Below are positions 14,095 to 21,111 of a stretch of DNA of 21,111 nt, piece after piece (position 1 is the first letter of the stretch; the number at the start of each line of letters is the position of its first letter). The position numbers and the translations under genes were made by a program. The notes below the pieces were generated by a model that searched no databases, was not told the DNA's origin, and was given only the letters and a program-made list of their open reading frames with translations. This DNA is from Bdellovibrionales bacterium (GTDB lineage Bacteria; Bdellovibrionota; UBA1018; CAIPTA01), in assembly GCA_021730855.1 (NCBI GenBank), contig JAKFYM010000300.1, positions 1-21,111 of the forward strand. Direction: 5' to 3'.

Positions 14095-14329
14095 ATTTTT
14101 CGATGTTGTGGTGGCGAAAGAATACGAATCCAACCAGAGCGGTCGGATGGAAAAGCGAACCGTCTGGAACAAAGTGGGGAGGGCCTGGCCGTCAAAGAGT
14201 TCCGAATCGGTGAGCTTCGAGCTCTTTCTATTCCCGAATATTCGCTACGTCGTGAATTTTCGCGACAGAAGCCAGGAGCAGTCTCAGAAGGAAGTCGTGG
14301 CCGGGTCCCTGGAGGTTGAGAATGTATAG
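14084..14329 (+). CDS. Small hypothetical protein in the tra operon
   Basis: This 81-residue protein begins MSNRFFDVVVAKEYESN. The ATG at 14084 is preceded by GAGGAGG about ten bases upstream. It has a pattern seen in small plasmid-borne proteins, a basic stretch RTVWNKVGRAWPSK followed by alternating strands VSFELFLFPNIRYVVNFRD. It has no signal peptide or membrane helix. It overlaps the acidic small gene upstream and the pilin gene downstream (14322-14329), so it belongs to the same transcript. The function is unknown; its place just before virB2 suggests a transfer-associated role. Confidence 0.7.
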   Translation: MSNRFFDVVVAKEYESNQSGRMEKRTVWNKVGRAWPSKSSESVSFELFLFPNIRYVVNFRDRSQEQSQKEVVAGSLEVENV

Positions 14330-14591
14330 GTTAACTTTCTTCATTGTGGGGGGCCTCCTGGGGCCCTCCCTTGCCTTTGCCTCTGTTGAATCGTCGTTGC
14401 TGGGGCTGAAGACGGTTCTGCTCGGATCTATTCTTCCGATCTTTGCTGTTCTTGCACTCGGGTTCGCGGCATTCAGCTTTTTTACTGGCAACCCGAATGC
14501 GAAGCAGCACCTTGTGATGGCGGTGTGGGGTGCCATCATCCTCTTCGGTGCGCAGAGCATCGTGGATATGCTGCAAAGGGTAGTCCGATGA
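14322..14591 (+). CDS. virB2: VirB2/TrbC-type conjugative pilin
   Basis: This 89-residue pilin subunit has a signal peptide (MYRLTFFIVGGLLGPSLAFA, cleavage after Ala20). A short mature protein follows with two hydrophobic helices (about 31-55 and 64-80) separated by a small polar loop FFTGNPNAKQ, the standard VirB2 layout. It would form the pilus and line the mating channel. The ATG at 14322 fits GGAGG at 14309-14313; a TTG at 14316 is too close to that site. It overlaps the gene before it, and its stop overlaps virB3 as ATGA (14588-14591). Confidence 0.82.
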   Translation: MYRLTFFIVGGLLGPSLAFASVESSLLGLKTVLLGSILPIFAVLALGFAAFSFFTGNPNAKQHLVMAVWGAIILFGAQSIVDMLQRVVR

Positions 14592-14875
14592 AGAGCTGCC
14601 CGACCAGCAATATGAATAGGTCTAAGCTATGGGGATTTGAGGTCAGCCAGATCGTGACTTCGTTCGGTGCTCTAGCTGGATCGAATGTCTTGCTCAATAT
14701 TTTTGGCGGGCCACTCATCTTCTCCTGGGCGGTAGGCATCGGTTGCCTACTCGCGCTGCGGATTATCTCAATTGGGCAAAAAGATGGGCACCTGGAGCTG
14801 CTGCTTCGGTTCGTTACGGAGCCTCACCTTTACCTTGGCCACAAAGAACGTACGAACTGCGCGGAGGAACGATGA
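14588..14875 (+). CDS. virB3: VirB3/TrbD-like inner-membrane T4SS protein
   Basis: This 95-residue protein has a short N-terminal segment, RSKLWGFEVSQ, two adjacent hydrophobic stretches (about 21-40 and 43-62), and a C-terminal tail ending YLGHKER..., as in VirB3/TrbD. VirB3 works with the VirB4 ATPase at the inner membrane during pilus assembly. Its position between virB2 and virB4, with ATGA overlaps at both ends (14588 and 14872), supports the call more than sequence identity does, since this family diverges quickly. Confidence 0.75.
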   Translation: MKSCPTSNMNRSKLWGFEVSQIVTSFGALAGSNVLLNIFGGPLIFSWAVGIGCLLALRIISIGQKDGHLELLLRFVTEPHLYLGHKERTNCAEER

Positions 14876-16926
14876 GTAAATACTCGCTAGGAAAACTAGT
14901 TGTTGGATCACACTGGCTGGAAGCCGGAGCAATAGCTAATGCCGACGGATCTATTTCGAAGGGATACGAAATGGAGCCGCTTTCCAGTGGAAACCTGGAA
15001 GAGGCCTTTCAGGGGCCTTTGTCTGACCAGGTTTTTACGAAGCTGGCTGATTTGCTAACGAGGCTACCAAACAACTTCGAGGGCCAGATTGTCTTCGCGC
15101 GGAGGAGTGAGGATTCCGCCGGGGTGCCAGGATTCGTGACCCGGCTCTATGTCTTCGAGAAGGCCGGAAAAGTAGAGAGCTATTCTCACGTGGCTGCACT
15201 CCTGGGTGAGTTGAAGGCCATAACCAGCCCACTTAAACAAGAGGGTTGGAAATCTCTGCTTAGCGGATTTTGCGGCAAGAGCGTTTTGTCGGGCGTTCTT
15301 CCGGACATGGTGTGGGAGCAGGACTGTGTTCGCTTGGGGAATTCGGTAACACGGGTTTTGTCTCTTACTGAGCTACCTCAGCTGACCTGGCAGGGGTGCC
15401 TGCAACCTATCTTCGAGCACGCGGGAGAGTTCACCGTGTCTTTACGTTTCCAAATTCCTGACCGCGCGAAGCTCAAGCGGCAATTGGAGACCAAGCGGCG
15501 AGTAAGTCACGCAATGGCCATCGCCAGCTCAGTGGAGGTAAGAAATATAGAATCTAATTCGGTTCTCAACTCTTCTGAGGAAACGCTGGAAAGGATTTTG
15601 GTCGAAAAGGAGACGCTTTTCGAGATCAGCTTGGCCGTCTGTTTGCACGGGGACTCGATCAAGACACTGGCGGCTGCGCGGGAAATGGAAAGGCTTATTT
15701 CCGGAGTGGGAAACGCGGGCCTCTTCATGGAAGGAGTCGGTTCGCTTCCCGTCCTGAAAAGTCATATCCCGGGAAATCGGGTTCTAGGAATCCGAAAGCT
15801 TCCTATCCTTTCTGGAAATTTGGGGCACCTGCTTCCGCTTTTTCTGGACTTCTCTCGGTGCAATGACGCTTCTGAAATTCCTCTGCGCTCTAGAAGTGGA
15901 GAGGTGTCAACGCTTAACTTCTTTTCGAAGGAGAATCTTAACTTCAACGCGCTAATTTGTGGCGCGTCGGGATCTGGAAAAAGTTTCCTGATGAACGCCA
16001 TTCTTTCGGCAACCCTAAAGGATGAGCCTCAGGCGCGTCTTTGCATCTTCGACATCGGGGGATCATACCGGAAGATTATCGCCTCCAAAGGGGGCCGAAG
16101 CACAACCCTTTCGACCGCGGAAGCAACGGCGCTGATTGCTACCTTTCTCAGCTCATCGAATGCGACTCCGGATTCCTTTTACTGCGGCCTTATAGAGACG
16201 TTATGCGGCTCGGGCAGTCACATTACCCACTCTCACAGAGTCGCGATCGGCGAGCTGCTACGGGAGGTTTCTGGAGAGAAGCTCAAGATCCGGTCACTCA
16301 TGGCTTCCGCTTCAAAGAAGACAGAGGGTTTCTACCGCGACATTGCTCACTGGTTAAAGCCCCACGCGGAGCTCGACGACGTAGATCCGAGGCAAGACTT
16401 GTTGGAACTTATACGCGTTCCGGTTGCAGCTTTCGATTTCAAAAAGATGGAAGCTTCGCCAGTTCTACAGAAGACCACTATTTTGCTACTGACGAAGCTT
16501 TTATGGCGCGATCTAGAGGAGGGGAAGCATCCTCGCACTCTCGTAGTGTTCGACGAGGTATGGCGTTTCTTCGCCCAGAGTAAGGAATTCCTCGAAGAGC
16601 TTTACCGTACGCTCCGAAAGTACCGCGCCGGTGTTTGCTCGGTAACCCAAAACATTGCGGACTACGGGGACGAGTCATTCGCCAAAATGATTTTTTCCAC
16701 TAGTTGCACCAAGATCTTTCTCCAGGCTGGGGCGAGTGCTGATTTTCTTCGCAGCACTTTGGATTTGCCAGAGTCCGACATCCAGAGGGCGCTCTCGGTC
16801 GCTTCAAAAAAGCCATTGTACTCAGAGTTCTTCGCGCTCACTCCAAAGATGAGCCAGGTCTTTCGACTTTACCCTACGAAAGAATTCTACGACCTGGCCA
16901 ATACGGAAAACATTGTCGATCAATAA
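14872..16926 (+). CDS. virB4: VirB4/TraC-type T4SS ATPase
   Basis: This 684-residue ATPase powers pilus assembly and substrate transfer. Walker A is GASGSGKS at residues 364-371, Walker B is LVVFDE at 557-562, and the conserved SVTQNIADYGD segment follows. The N-terminal half carries the divergent TraC/VirB4 region. The ATG at 14872 follows GGAGG and overlaps the virB3 stop; the frame is open upstream but that stretch is virB3 in another frame. The protein is shorter than many VirB4 proteins (about 800 residues), yet both ATPase motifs are intact. The VirB5-like gene follows after a 12-base gap. Confidence 0.95.
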   Translation: MSKYSLGKLVVGSHWLEAGAIANADGSISKGYEMEPLSSGNLEEAFQGPLSDQVFTKLADLLTRLPNNFEGQIVFARRSEDSAGVPGFVTRLYVFEKAGKVESYSHVAALLGELKAITSPLKQEGWKSLLSGFCGKSVLSGVLPDMVWEQDCVRLGNSVTRVLSLTELPQLTWQGCLQPIFEHAGEFTVSLRFQIPDRAKLKRQLETKRRVSHAMAIASSVEVRNIESNSVLNSSEETLERILVEKETLFEISLAVCLHGDSIKTLAAAREMERLISGVGNAGLFMEGVGSLPVLKSHIPGNRVLGIRKLPILSGNLGHLLPLFLDFSRCNDASEIPLRSRSGEVSTLNFFSKENLNFNALICGASGSGKSFLMNAILSATLKDEPQARLCIFDIGGSYRKIIASKGGRSTTLSTAEATALIATFLSSSNATPDSFYCGLIETLCGSGSHITHSHRVAIGELLREVSGEKLKIRSLMASASKKTEGFYRDIAHWLKPHAELDDVDPRQDLLELIRVPVAAFDFKKMEASPVLQKTTILLLTKLLWRDLEEGKHPRTLVVFDEVWRFFAQSKEFLEELYRTLRKYRAGVCSVTQNIADYGDESFAKMIFSTSCTKIFLQAGASADFLRSTLDLPESDIQRALSVASKKPLYSEFFALTPKMSQVFRLYPTKEFYDLANTENIVDQ

Positions 16927-16938
16927 GAGGAGAATTTG

Positions 16939-17622
16939 ATGAAACAGAAGTTTGTCTTTTCAGTATGCCTAGCATCGCTGCTGGTTTCCAAGCCAGCACG
17001 GGCCGATTTTTGGGGAGGCGATCTTCCGCTTCTTGCACAGATAGTGACCAACACGCTGATGACGCTAAACCAGCTTCGCAGTCAGACGGAAATGATGGAA
17101 GAGGAGATGGACGGAATTAAGGACAAGATCGATCGTATCCAAACCATCTCGGCGCTAGTGCAGCCTTCAACCTGGGGAGAGTGGCGTGATCCATCGGAGG
17201 CGCTTCGTCGTCTAAAGGTGGTCTACTATACGCTCCCCAAGGAGTACCGGTCAGACAAGGCGGATACAGTAGAGCAGGAGCTATCGAGGGCAATGGCTTC
17301 GATCTCTCGAATTAGCAATGGAGCCCACACGTCTTTTCTCTCGGGAAAGGAGCTGGAGCGACGAGGAGCTGATGCTTCTCCTGGCGTTGCGCAAAAGCTC
17401 ACTGCATCAGGTATCGGCACTCTTGTTTCCATGGAGGCCCAGACTCAGGTGATACAGAGCCATATAACGAGCCTGCTGGCCCAAATGCTCGCTGATTCGA
17501 ACGAAAAGGAGGCTCGGGCAGTCGTTGCCAAGGGGGAGGGATTTGCGAGCTTCTCTGCAACCCTCAGCCAAAAAGCGGCGTCATTCTCCAGCCGCGCTCT
17601 AATCGACCGGATTGAGCGATGA
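16939..17622 (+). CDS. virB5: VirB5-like periplasmic T4SS protein
   Basis: The product has 227 residues with a signal peptide (MKQKFVFSVCLASLLVSKPARA, cleavage after residue 22). The mature N-terminus begins DFWGGDLPLLAQIVTNTLMTLNQL, the start typical of VirB5/TrbJ proteins. A long helical, coiled-coil-prone body follows (QTEMMEEEMDGIKDKIDRIQ). VirB5 is a minor pilus component. The ATG at 16939 follows AGAGGAG. The stop overlaps the next gene (ATGA, 17619-17622). Gene order between virB4 and a polytopic VirB6-like gene strongly supports the call. Confidence 0.78.
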   Translation: MKQKFVFSVCLASLLVSKPARADFWGGDLPLLAQIVTNTLMTLNQLRSQTEMMEEEMDGIKDKIDRIQTISALVQPSTWGEWRDPSEALRRLKVVYYTLPKEYRSDKADTVEQELSRAMASISRISNGAHTSFLSGKELERRGADASPGVAQKLTASGIGTLVSMEAQTQVIQSHITSLLAQMLADSNEKEARAVVAKGEGFASFSATLSQKAASFSSRALIDRIER

Positions 17623-18503
17623 AGTACGATTTGCCCAACGTGGAGGAATACGAAAAGCTCCTTCCCGTTGCCAGAGTAATCTACGAGCACACGAGCCGCC
17701 TTAGCTGGCAGATGTTGCTTCCCTTGTTTTTAGTTTCCGTCGCGCTAGGGTACACAGCGGATCTCGGACTTTCTGGCTCCATTCTCGTGCGGTTAAAACG
17801 CCTCGTCTTAGTCGCGTTGCTACTCGTGTGCTTCCCAACGATTGCAGAATTTTCTCAGTCGATCGGCGTAGAAATTGCCAAATCGATCGATGACATGACC
17901 GGGATCGATATGGTGCTCGACGCGGCATCGAAACGGGCGGCGGCGTTTTCATTCGATCTCAAAGGACTACTTACTCTCGGCGGAGATCTTCTCGTTGGTA
18001 GTCTGGTAATTATCAGCTTCATTATTCTGATCGTCGCGCGATTCCTCCTGCTGGCGTTCCAGCACTTTTACTGGTTCTTACTTGTCGCGCTCGGGCCCTT
18101 CTTGATTCTGGGAACTCTCTTCGAAAGTTCGTCGGGGATTACGAAGGGCCTGTTCAAGAACATGTTCCAGATTTCTGCCTGGCCTGTGATCTGGTCGATT
18201 CTTTCGGCTTTTCTCAAGGCGCTGCCATTCGCCGCTGCGTATTCCATTGAGGGACGCTACGTCACGGTGGTGACGCTCAATCTTATCATCGCTATCGCGC
18301 TGCTTTTTTCACCGTTTATTGTGTCGCAGCTTTGCGAAGGCGTGAATCTGGGCGTAGGCGACACACTCCGCACTGGAGCCTTGCGAGCTGTCGCATTGGC
18401 GGGAGGGCCAAAAGGAAAAATGGCTTCGGCAGCGTTTGATAGGGGAGCGCGAGCAGCGAAAGGAGTGAATCTAGCAAAGGATACGAGTCGAAATTCTCGA
18501 TAA
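17619..18503 (+). CDS. virB6: VirB6/TrbL-like polytopic T4SS membrane protein
   Basis: This 294-residue inner-membrane protein has about six to seven hydrophobic helices. These include MLLPLFLVSVALGYTADLGL, a segment after LVRLKRLVLVALLLVCFPTI, a central loop with MTGIDMVLDAASKRAA, two helices around 130-165, and NLIIAIALLFSPFIVSQL. The C-terminus is Ala/Gly/Lys-rich and probably cytoplasmic. VirB6 forms part of the inner-membrane channel. It is coupled to the VirB5 gene by an ATGA overlap. The next gene, 14 bases on, is VirB9-like, so the expected VirB8 gene is absent here. Confidence 0.8.
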   Translation: MKYDLPNVEEYEKLLPVARVIYEHTSRLSWQMLLPLFLVSVALGYTADLGLSGSILVRLKRLVLVALLLVCFPTIAEFSQSIGVEIAKSIDDMTGIDMVLDAASKRAAAFSFDLKGLLTLGGDLLVGSLVIISFIILIVARFLLLAFQHFYWFLLVALGPFLILGTLFESSSGITKGLFKNMFQISAWPVIWSILSAFLKALPFAAAYSIEGRYVTVVTLNLIIAIALLFSPFIVSQLCEGVNLGVGDTLRTGALRAVALAGGPKGKMASAAFDRGARAAKGVNLAKDTSRNSR

Positions 18504-18517
18504 AAAAGGAGTGATTT

Positions 18518-19201
18518 ATGAAAGGTCTATTGTTTTCGTTTCTGTTCCTGTCCATTCCTGCGGAGGCGTCGCTGCCTCCAACTTCTTTCCCACTCTTTTT
18601 GCGCCAAGGATTTAGCTGTGTTCTGGAGTTCGACTCTGTTCCGAAACGGGTAGTTATCGGTGATCTCCAAAGTTTCCAGGTGGAAAAAATGGAGAAGTCG
18701 CTCGTCGTCCGATCGCTCACGGCCTACGCGTCGAGTAATATGTTTGTCTACTTTGATTCGGGGGATCCGCGTCTCTTTGTGCTCACCGCTTCTGAGGACG
18801 CGCAACCTACGCTGTTTCAAAAGTTCGAATCTATCAAGATGCCGGAAAAGAACGCCGAAGCCCCAAAAGTATTGGCTAGGTCGAGACTGGAAGGAATTCA
18901 ACTCACTTCCGCCAAGTTCAACGCCCAGAAGGATTACTTAACGGTAGACGCTCGCGTAACAGCGGGTAGCGGTGGAGTGATTAAACCCTCGTGGGACCTC
19001 GTTCGTCTGAGAAGTGGCGACATCTCTGTGGCTCCCGTAAAAACATGGGCAGAAAGAAAGGAAGTACAAAGGGACGCGACTCTGAAGGCGAGGTTTATCT
19101 TTGCCAAACCGAATGTTCGGAAGGATCTAAAAGACGTAAAGCTGGTTCTCCCCATTCAGGGCCGAACGACTCCGTTTTCCGTAAATCTCGGAGGAAAGTA
19201 G
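18518..19201 (+). CDS. virB9: VirB9/TraK-like outer-membrane-complex protein
   Basis: The product has 227 residues with a signal peptide (MKGLLFSFLFLSIPAEA, cleavage near residue 17). The N-terminal domain, GFSCVLEFDSVPKRVVIGDL then LVVRSLTAYASSNMFVYF, matches the beta-rich N-domain shared by VirB9 and TraK-type proteins. The C-terminal part is also strand-rich (SGDISVAPVKTW...VKLVLPIQGRTTPFSVNL). It would join VirB10 in the periplasm-spanning core complex. The ribosome site AAGGAG is six bases before the ATG. VirB10 starts two bases after this stop. Confidence 0.75.
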   Translation: MKGLLFSFLFLSIPAEASLPPTSFPLFLRQGFSCVLEFDSVPKRVVIGDLQSFQVEKMEKSLVVRSLTAYASSNMFVYFDSGDPRLFVLTASEDAQPTLFQKFESIKMPEKNAEAPKVLARSRLEGIQLTSAKFNAQKDYLTVDARVTAGSGGVIKPSWDLVRLRSGDISVAPVKTWAERKEVQRDATLKARFIFAKPNVRKDLKDVKLVLPIQGRTTPFSVNLGGK

Positions 19202-19202
19202 A

Positions 19203-20024
19203 ATGAAGAATCAGAATCAAAATTCACCGATCAATAAAGTGAAGGCAACTCTTGCGGCCAGGTGGAAGGCCGCAGATGCGCCTGGGATGGAACCCAGGTT
19301 TCAGATTTCACGGTTCGGAAAAGACGTAGCTACTTTTGTCTTACTTCCCATCGTCGCGATCTTCGTCTCCAAGGCCCTCAGCGCCCAGGGTTTATCTGAT
19401 AAAAGAAAATCGCAAGATGCCCGAAAGGCGACGGTCCAGGAACCAGCTAGCTCTCAGGTCATCGAGTTTGCCAGGGCAAGGGCGTCCGGATCGGGCTTTA
19501 TCGTTGGGAAACGTGCACCGGGTACGCTGGTCAAGCTACGACTTCTCAATCAGGTAGAGGCCTACTCCTCGACTCCCGTTCACGCGCAAATCGTAGATGG
19601 TGGGCTGGGGGACCGGCTAATTGGTGGGACTCTAATTGGGGATGGCGCGGGAGACCCTGGAGTTCAGCGGATCAATATTACATTTCGCTTCGCCAGAGAT
19701 CCGAATCGCATGGGTGTCGCGTTCCCTGTAGCGGCCAGAGCACTTAGCTTGGACGGGACGATGGGGATTGCCGCTTTGAAGAAGGAGGGTTTCTTCGCTA
19801 GATCCGTCTACGGCAGTGCCGCGCCTGCCAAAGAAGACGCCCAGGCGGCAATGGATTCCTTGGACCTGAAGTCCATCGTAATCAATGCTCTGTCGGCGGG
19901 ACTACTTCAGGAAATCGGGTCTGGGGCGCAGGTAGAGAAGAATCGTTCTCAGGTGCTCATGCTCCAGGCCGGAACGGTCTTTTTCGCTGAGCTGACTGAC
20001 TACTTTCCGTCGGCGGGCAAGTGA
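19203..20024 (+). CDS. virB10: VirB10/TrbI-like core-complex protein
   Basis: This 273-residue protein has a cytoplasmic N-terminus, one membrane helix (about 44-60) and a periplasmic C-domain typical of VirB10. That domain carries APGTLVKLRLLNQVEAYSST, PVHAQIVDGG, LIGGTLIGDGAG, RINITFRFARDPNR and AARALSLDGTMG. It bridges the inner and outer membranes and responds to ATPase energy. It is short for the family and lacks the proline-rich linker of classical VirB10. The stop overlaps the coupling-protein start as GTGA (20021-20024). Confidence 0.85.
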   Translation: MKNQNQNSPINKVKATLAARWKAADAPGMEPRFQISRFGKDVATFVLLPIVAIFVSKALSAQGLSDKRKSQDARKATVQEPASSQVIEFARARASGSGFIVGKRAPGTLVKLRLLNQVEAYSSTPVHAQIVDGGLGDRLIGGTLIGDGAGDPGVQRINITFRFARDPNRMGVAFPVAARALSLDGTMGIAALKKEGFFARSVYGSAAPAKEDAQAAMDSLDLKSIVINALSAGLLQEIGSGAQVEKNRSQVLMLQAGTVFFAELTDYFPSAGK

Positions 20025-21111
20025 ACACAGACGCATCCTTGATGATTCTCTTTGCCGTCATTCTTGGCGCGGCAGCGGTTTCTGACACCTACCAGAACCT
20101 TTCAGCTGGAAACGCAGTCCTCATGTGCGTGGGCGTAGGTAGCGCCGTTTTGGTCTTTCTGATTTTCATGTGGGAACGGAAGTCGGTCACGGCTAAGGAG
20201 CGAAGAAAGGCCATTGAGCGGATAGGGGATATACCAGTGTCTTTGCTCACTAAGACCACAGAAGGCGTTCATCTTGGGCAGGAAGTGGAGTTGGGTATTC
20301 CCATATTTTTGCCGGATTCTGTTCGGCTCAGGCACGTGCATGTAATCGGGGCCACGGGGTCGGGAAAAACCGAGAGCGTGATCCTCAACTTCCTTCGGCA
20401 AGACGTAGCGCGGGGTCTAGGAGCAATCATCATGGATGCCAAGGGCGACAAGTCATTCCTAGTTGACCTGCAGGCCTTTGTTCCGAAGAAGCGACTCAGA
20501 GTCTTCGACCTGAGCTCTGCCAAGAGCGCCACTTTTGATCCATTGGCGCTAGGGACGCCGATAGAATCAGCTCAGCGGCTCTTCTCCTCCCTGAATTGGA
20601 GCGAGGAATACTACAAGTCGAAGGCGTTAACGGCCATTCAGCGGATATTTCAAATGCACTTCGAGCGAAACACACGCAACCCGAAGCTGAAAGACCTAGC
20701 GGAGATTCTAAGCTCGCCAGATGCCTTCAGTCAGGGAACCGTGTCGGAGACCTATCCGGAAGAAGCCGCGATGCAGGACTACAAGGAACTCTCCGGCCTA
20801 CGTGACCAGGTGAATCTGCTTTGCCTAGGGCACCTAGCGAAAACTCTTTCTCCCAAGAGGAAGGCGGGGATGGCCTTCGATGAAGCGAAGAGCGGCAAGG
20901 TTTTATACTTCAGGCTGCAAAGCCTTCTTTCACCGCAGCTAGTGGGCACGGTCGGGAAGCTCCTCATTAACCAACTAAATTTTCTGGCCGGAACAGCGCA
21001 TAGGGGGCGAGGGGCAGCAAAAAGAAGAAAACTCATTCCAACCTATTTGGATGAGTTTGCTTCGTTTGTCTGTCCCGAATTTGCCGACCTGATCTCCAAA
21101 GCCCGATCTGC
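20021..21111 (+). CDS. virD4: VirD4/TraD-type coupling protein, 3'-truncated by the window
   Basis: The frame is open from a GTG at 20021, overlapping the previous stop, to the window end, giving 363 visible codons. An ATG at 20042 is an alternative start. The N-terminus has two hydrophobic helices (about 7-20 and 32-50), then a cytoplasmic ATPase domain with Walker A GATGSGKT (110-117) preceded by HVHVI. A second conserved block is AIIMDAKGDKSFL, and the Walker B-like YLDEFASFVCPEFADLISKA is at the window end. This is the conjugative coupling protein that delivers the relaxase-DNA complex to the T4SS. No VirB11 ATPase gene lies between VirB10 and this gene. Confidence 0.92.
   Translation, partial: MNTDASLMILFAVILGAAAVSDTYQNLSAGNAVLMCVGVGSAVLVFLIFMWERKSVTAKERRKAIERIGDIPVSLLTKTTEGVHLGQEVELGIPIFLPDSVRLRHVHVIGATGSGKTESVILNFLRQDVARGLGAIIMDAKGDKSFLVDLQAFVPKKRLRVFDLSSAKSATFDPLALGTPIESAQRLFSSLNWSEEYYKSKALTAIQRIFQMHFERNTRNPKLKDLAEILSSPDAFSQGTVSETYPEEAAMQDYKELSGLRDQVNLLCLGHLAKTLSPKRKAGMAFDEAKSGKVLYFRLQSLLSPQLVGTVGKLLINQLNFLAGTAHRGRGAAKRRKLIPTYLDEFASFVCPEFADLISKARS

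Noticed and set aside
14743..14871. N-terminal extension of VirB4
   Set aside because: This stretch is the end of virB3 in another frame, and GGAGG precedes the ATG at 14872.
1..21111. CRISPR arrays, insertion sequences, rRNA or tRNA genes
   Set aside because: No regularly spaced repeats, transposase motifs, terminal inverted repeats with target duplications, or RNA-gene folds were seen on either strand.

Overview
The window is 21.1 kb from a Gram-negative bacterium. Signal peptides, a periplasmic c-type cytochrome domain and a VirB-type secretion system all point that way. No rRNA, tRNA or other phylogenetic marker is present. The mix of a cytochrome c-FTR1 fusion, a secreted transglutaminase-elicitor protein and an unusual tra operon would suit a deltaproteobacterium or Bdellovibrionota member, but that is a weak inference. 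The content is accessory: metal resistance, a candidate defence pair, a signalling cassette and a conjugation operon. It therefore reads as part of an integrative conjugative element or plasmid. No relaxase, integrase or transposase is visible.

Layout. (1) 1-1351 (+): 3' part of a Zn/Cd/Pb P1B-type ATPase, followed by a small frameshifted ORF (1370-1530). (2) 1539-3750 (-): two overlapping genes, a polytopic membrane protein of no recognised family and a HEPN/AbiV-like protein, a candidate phage-defence pair. (3) 3841-8007 (+): a four-gene operon with start/stop overlaps throughout, encoding a lipocalin-like protein, a periplasmic binding protein, a sensor histidine kinase and a sigma-54-dependent response regulator. 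(4) 8017-11599 (-): a metal module of ArsR-type repressor, CDF-like cation transporter with an N-terminal HMA-like domain, cytochrome c-FTR1 permease and, last, a small membrane ORF split by a one-base frame disruption. (5) 11806-13302 (+): a secreted transglutaminase-elicitor family protein. (6) 13303-13708: a non-coding control region with a terminator-like hairpin and repeated AGTCYCA motifs. (7) 13709-21111 (+): a compact conjugation operon of three small leader genes and virB2, B3, B4, B5, B6, B9, B10 and virD4-like genes, running off the window end.

How the parts fit. The P1B ATPase, CDF protein and FTR1 protein would handle divalent metals, with the ArsR protein sensing metal at a double-palindrome promoter-operator. 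The binding protein, kinase and NtrC-like regulator form a three-component signalling cassette whose ligand and targets are unknown. The T4SS genes would build the mating channel.

The most interesting points are the HEPN/membrane pair, and a 17-bp element built on a near-palindrome of AGTCYCA half-sites. That element occurs in the leader of the HEPN/membrane pair and again in the control region of the tra operon, in the same orientation relative to transcription. It suggests shared control of the candidate defence pair and conjugation, or a shared element-specific site.
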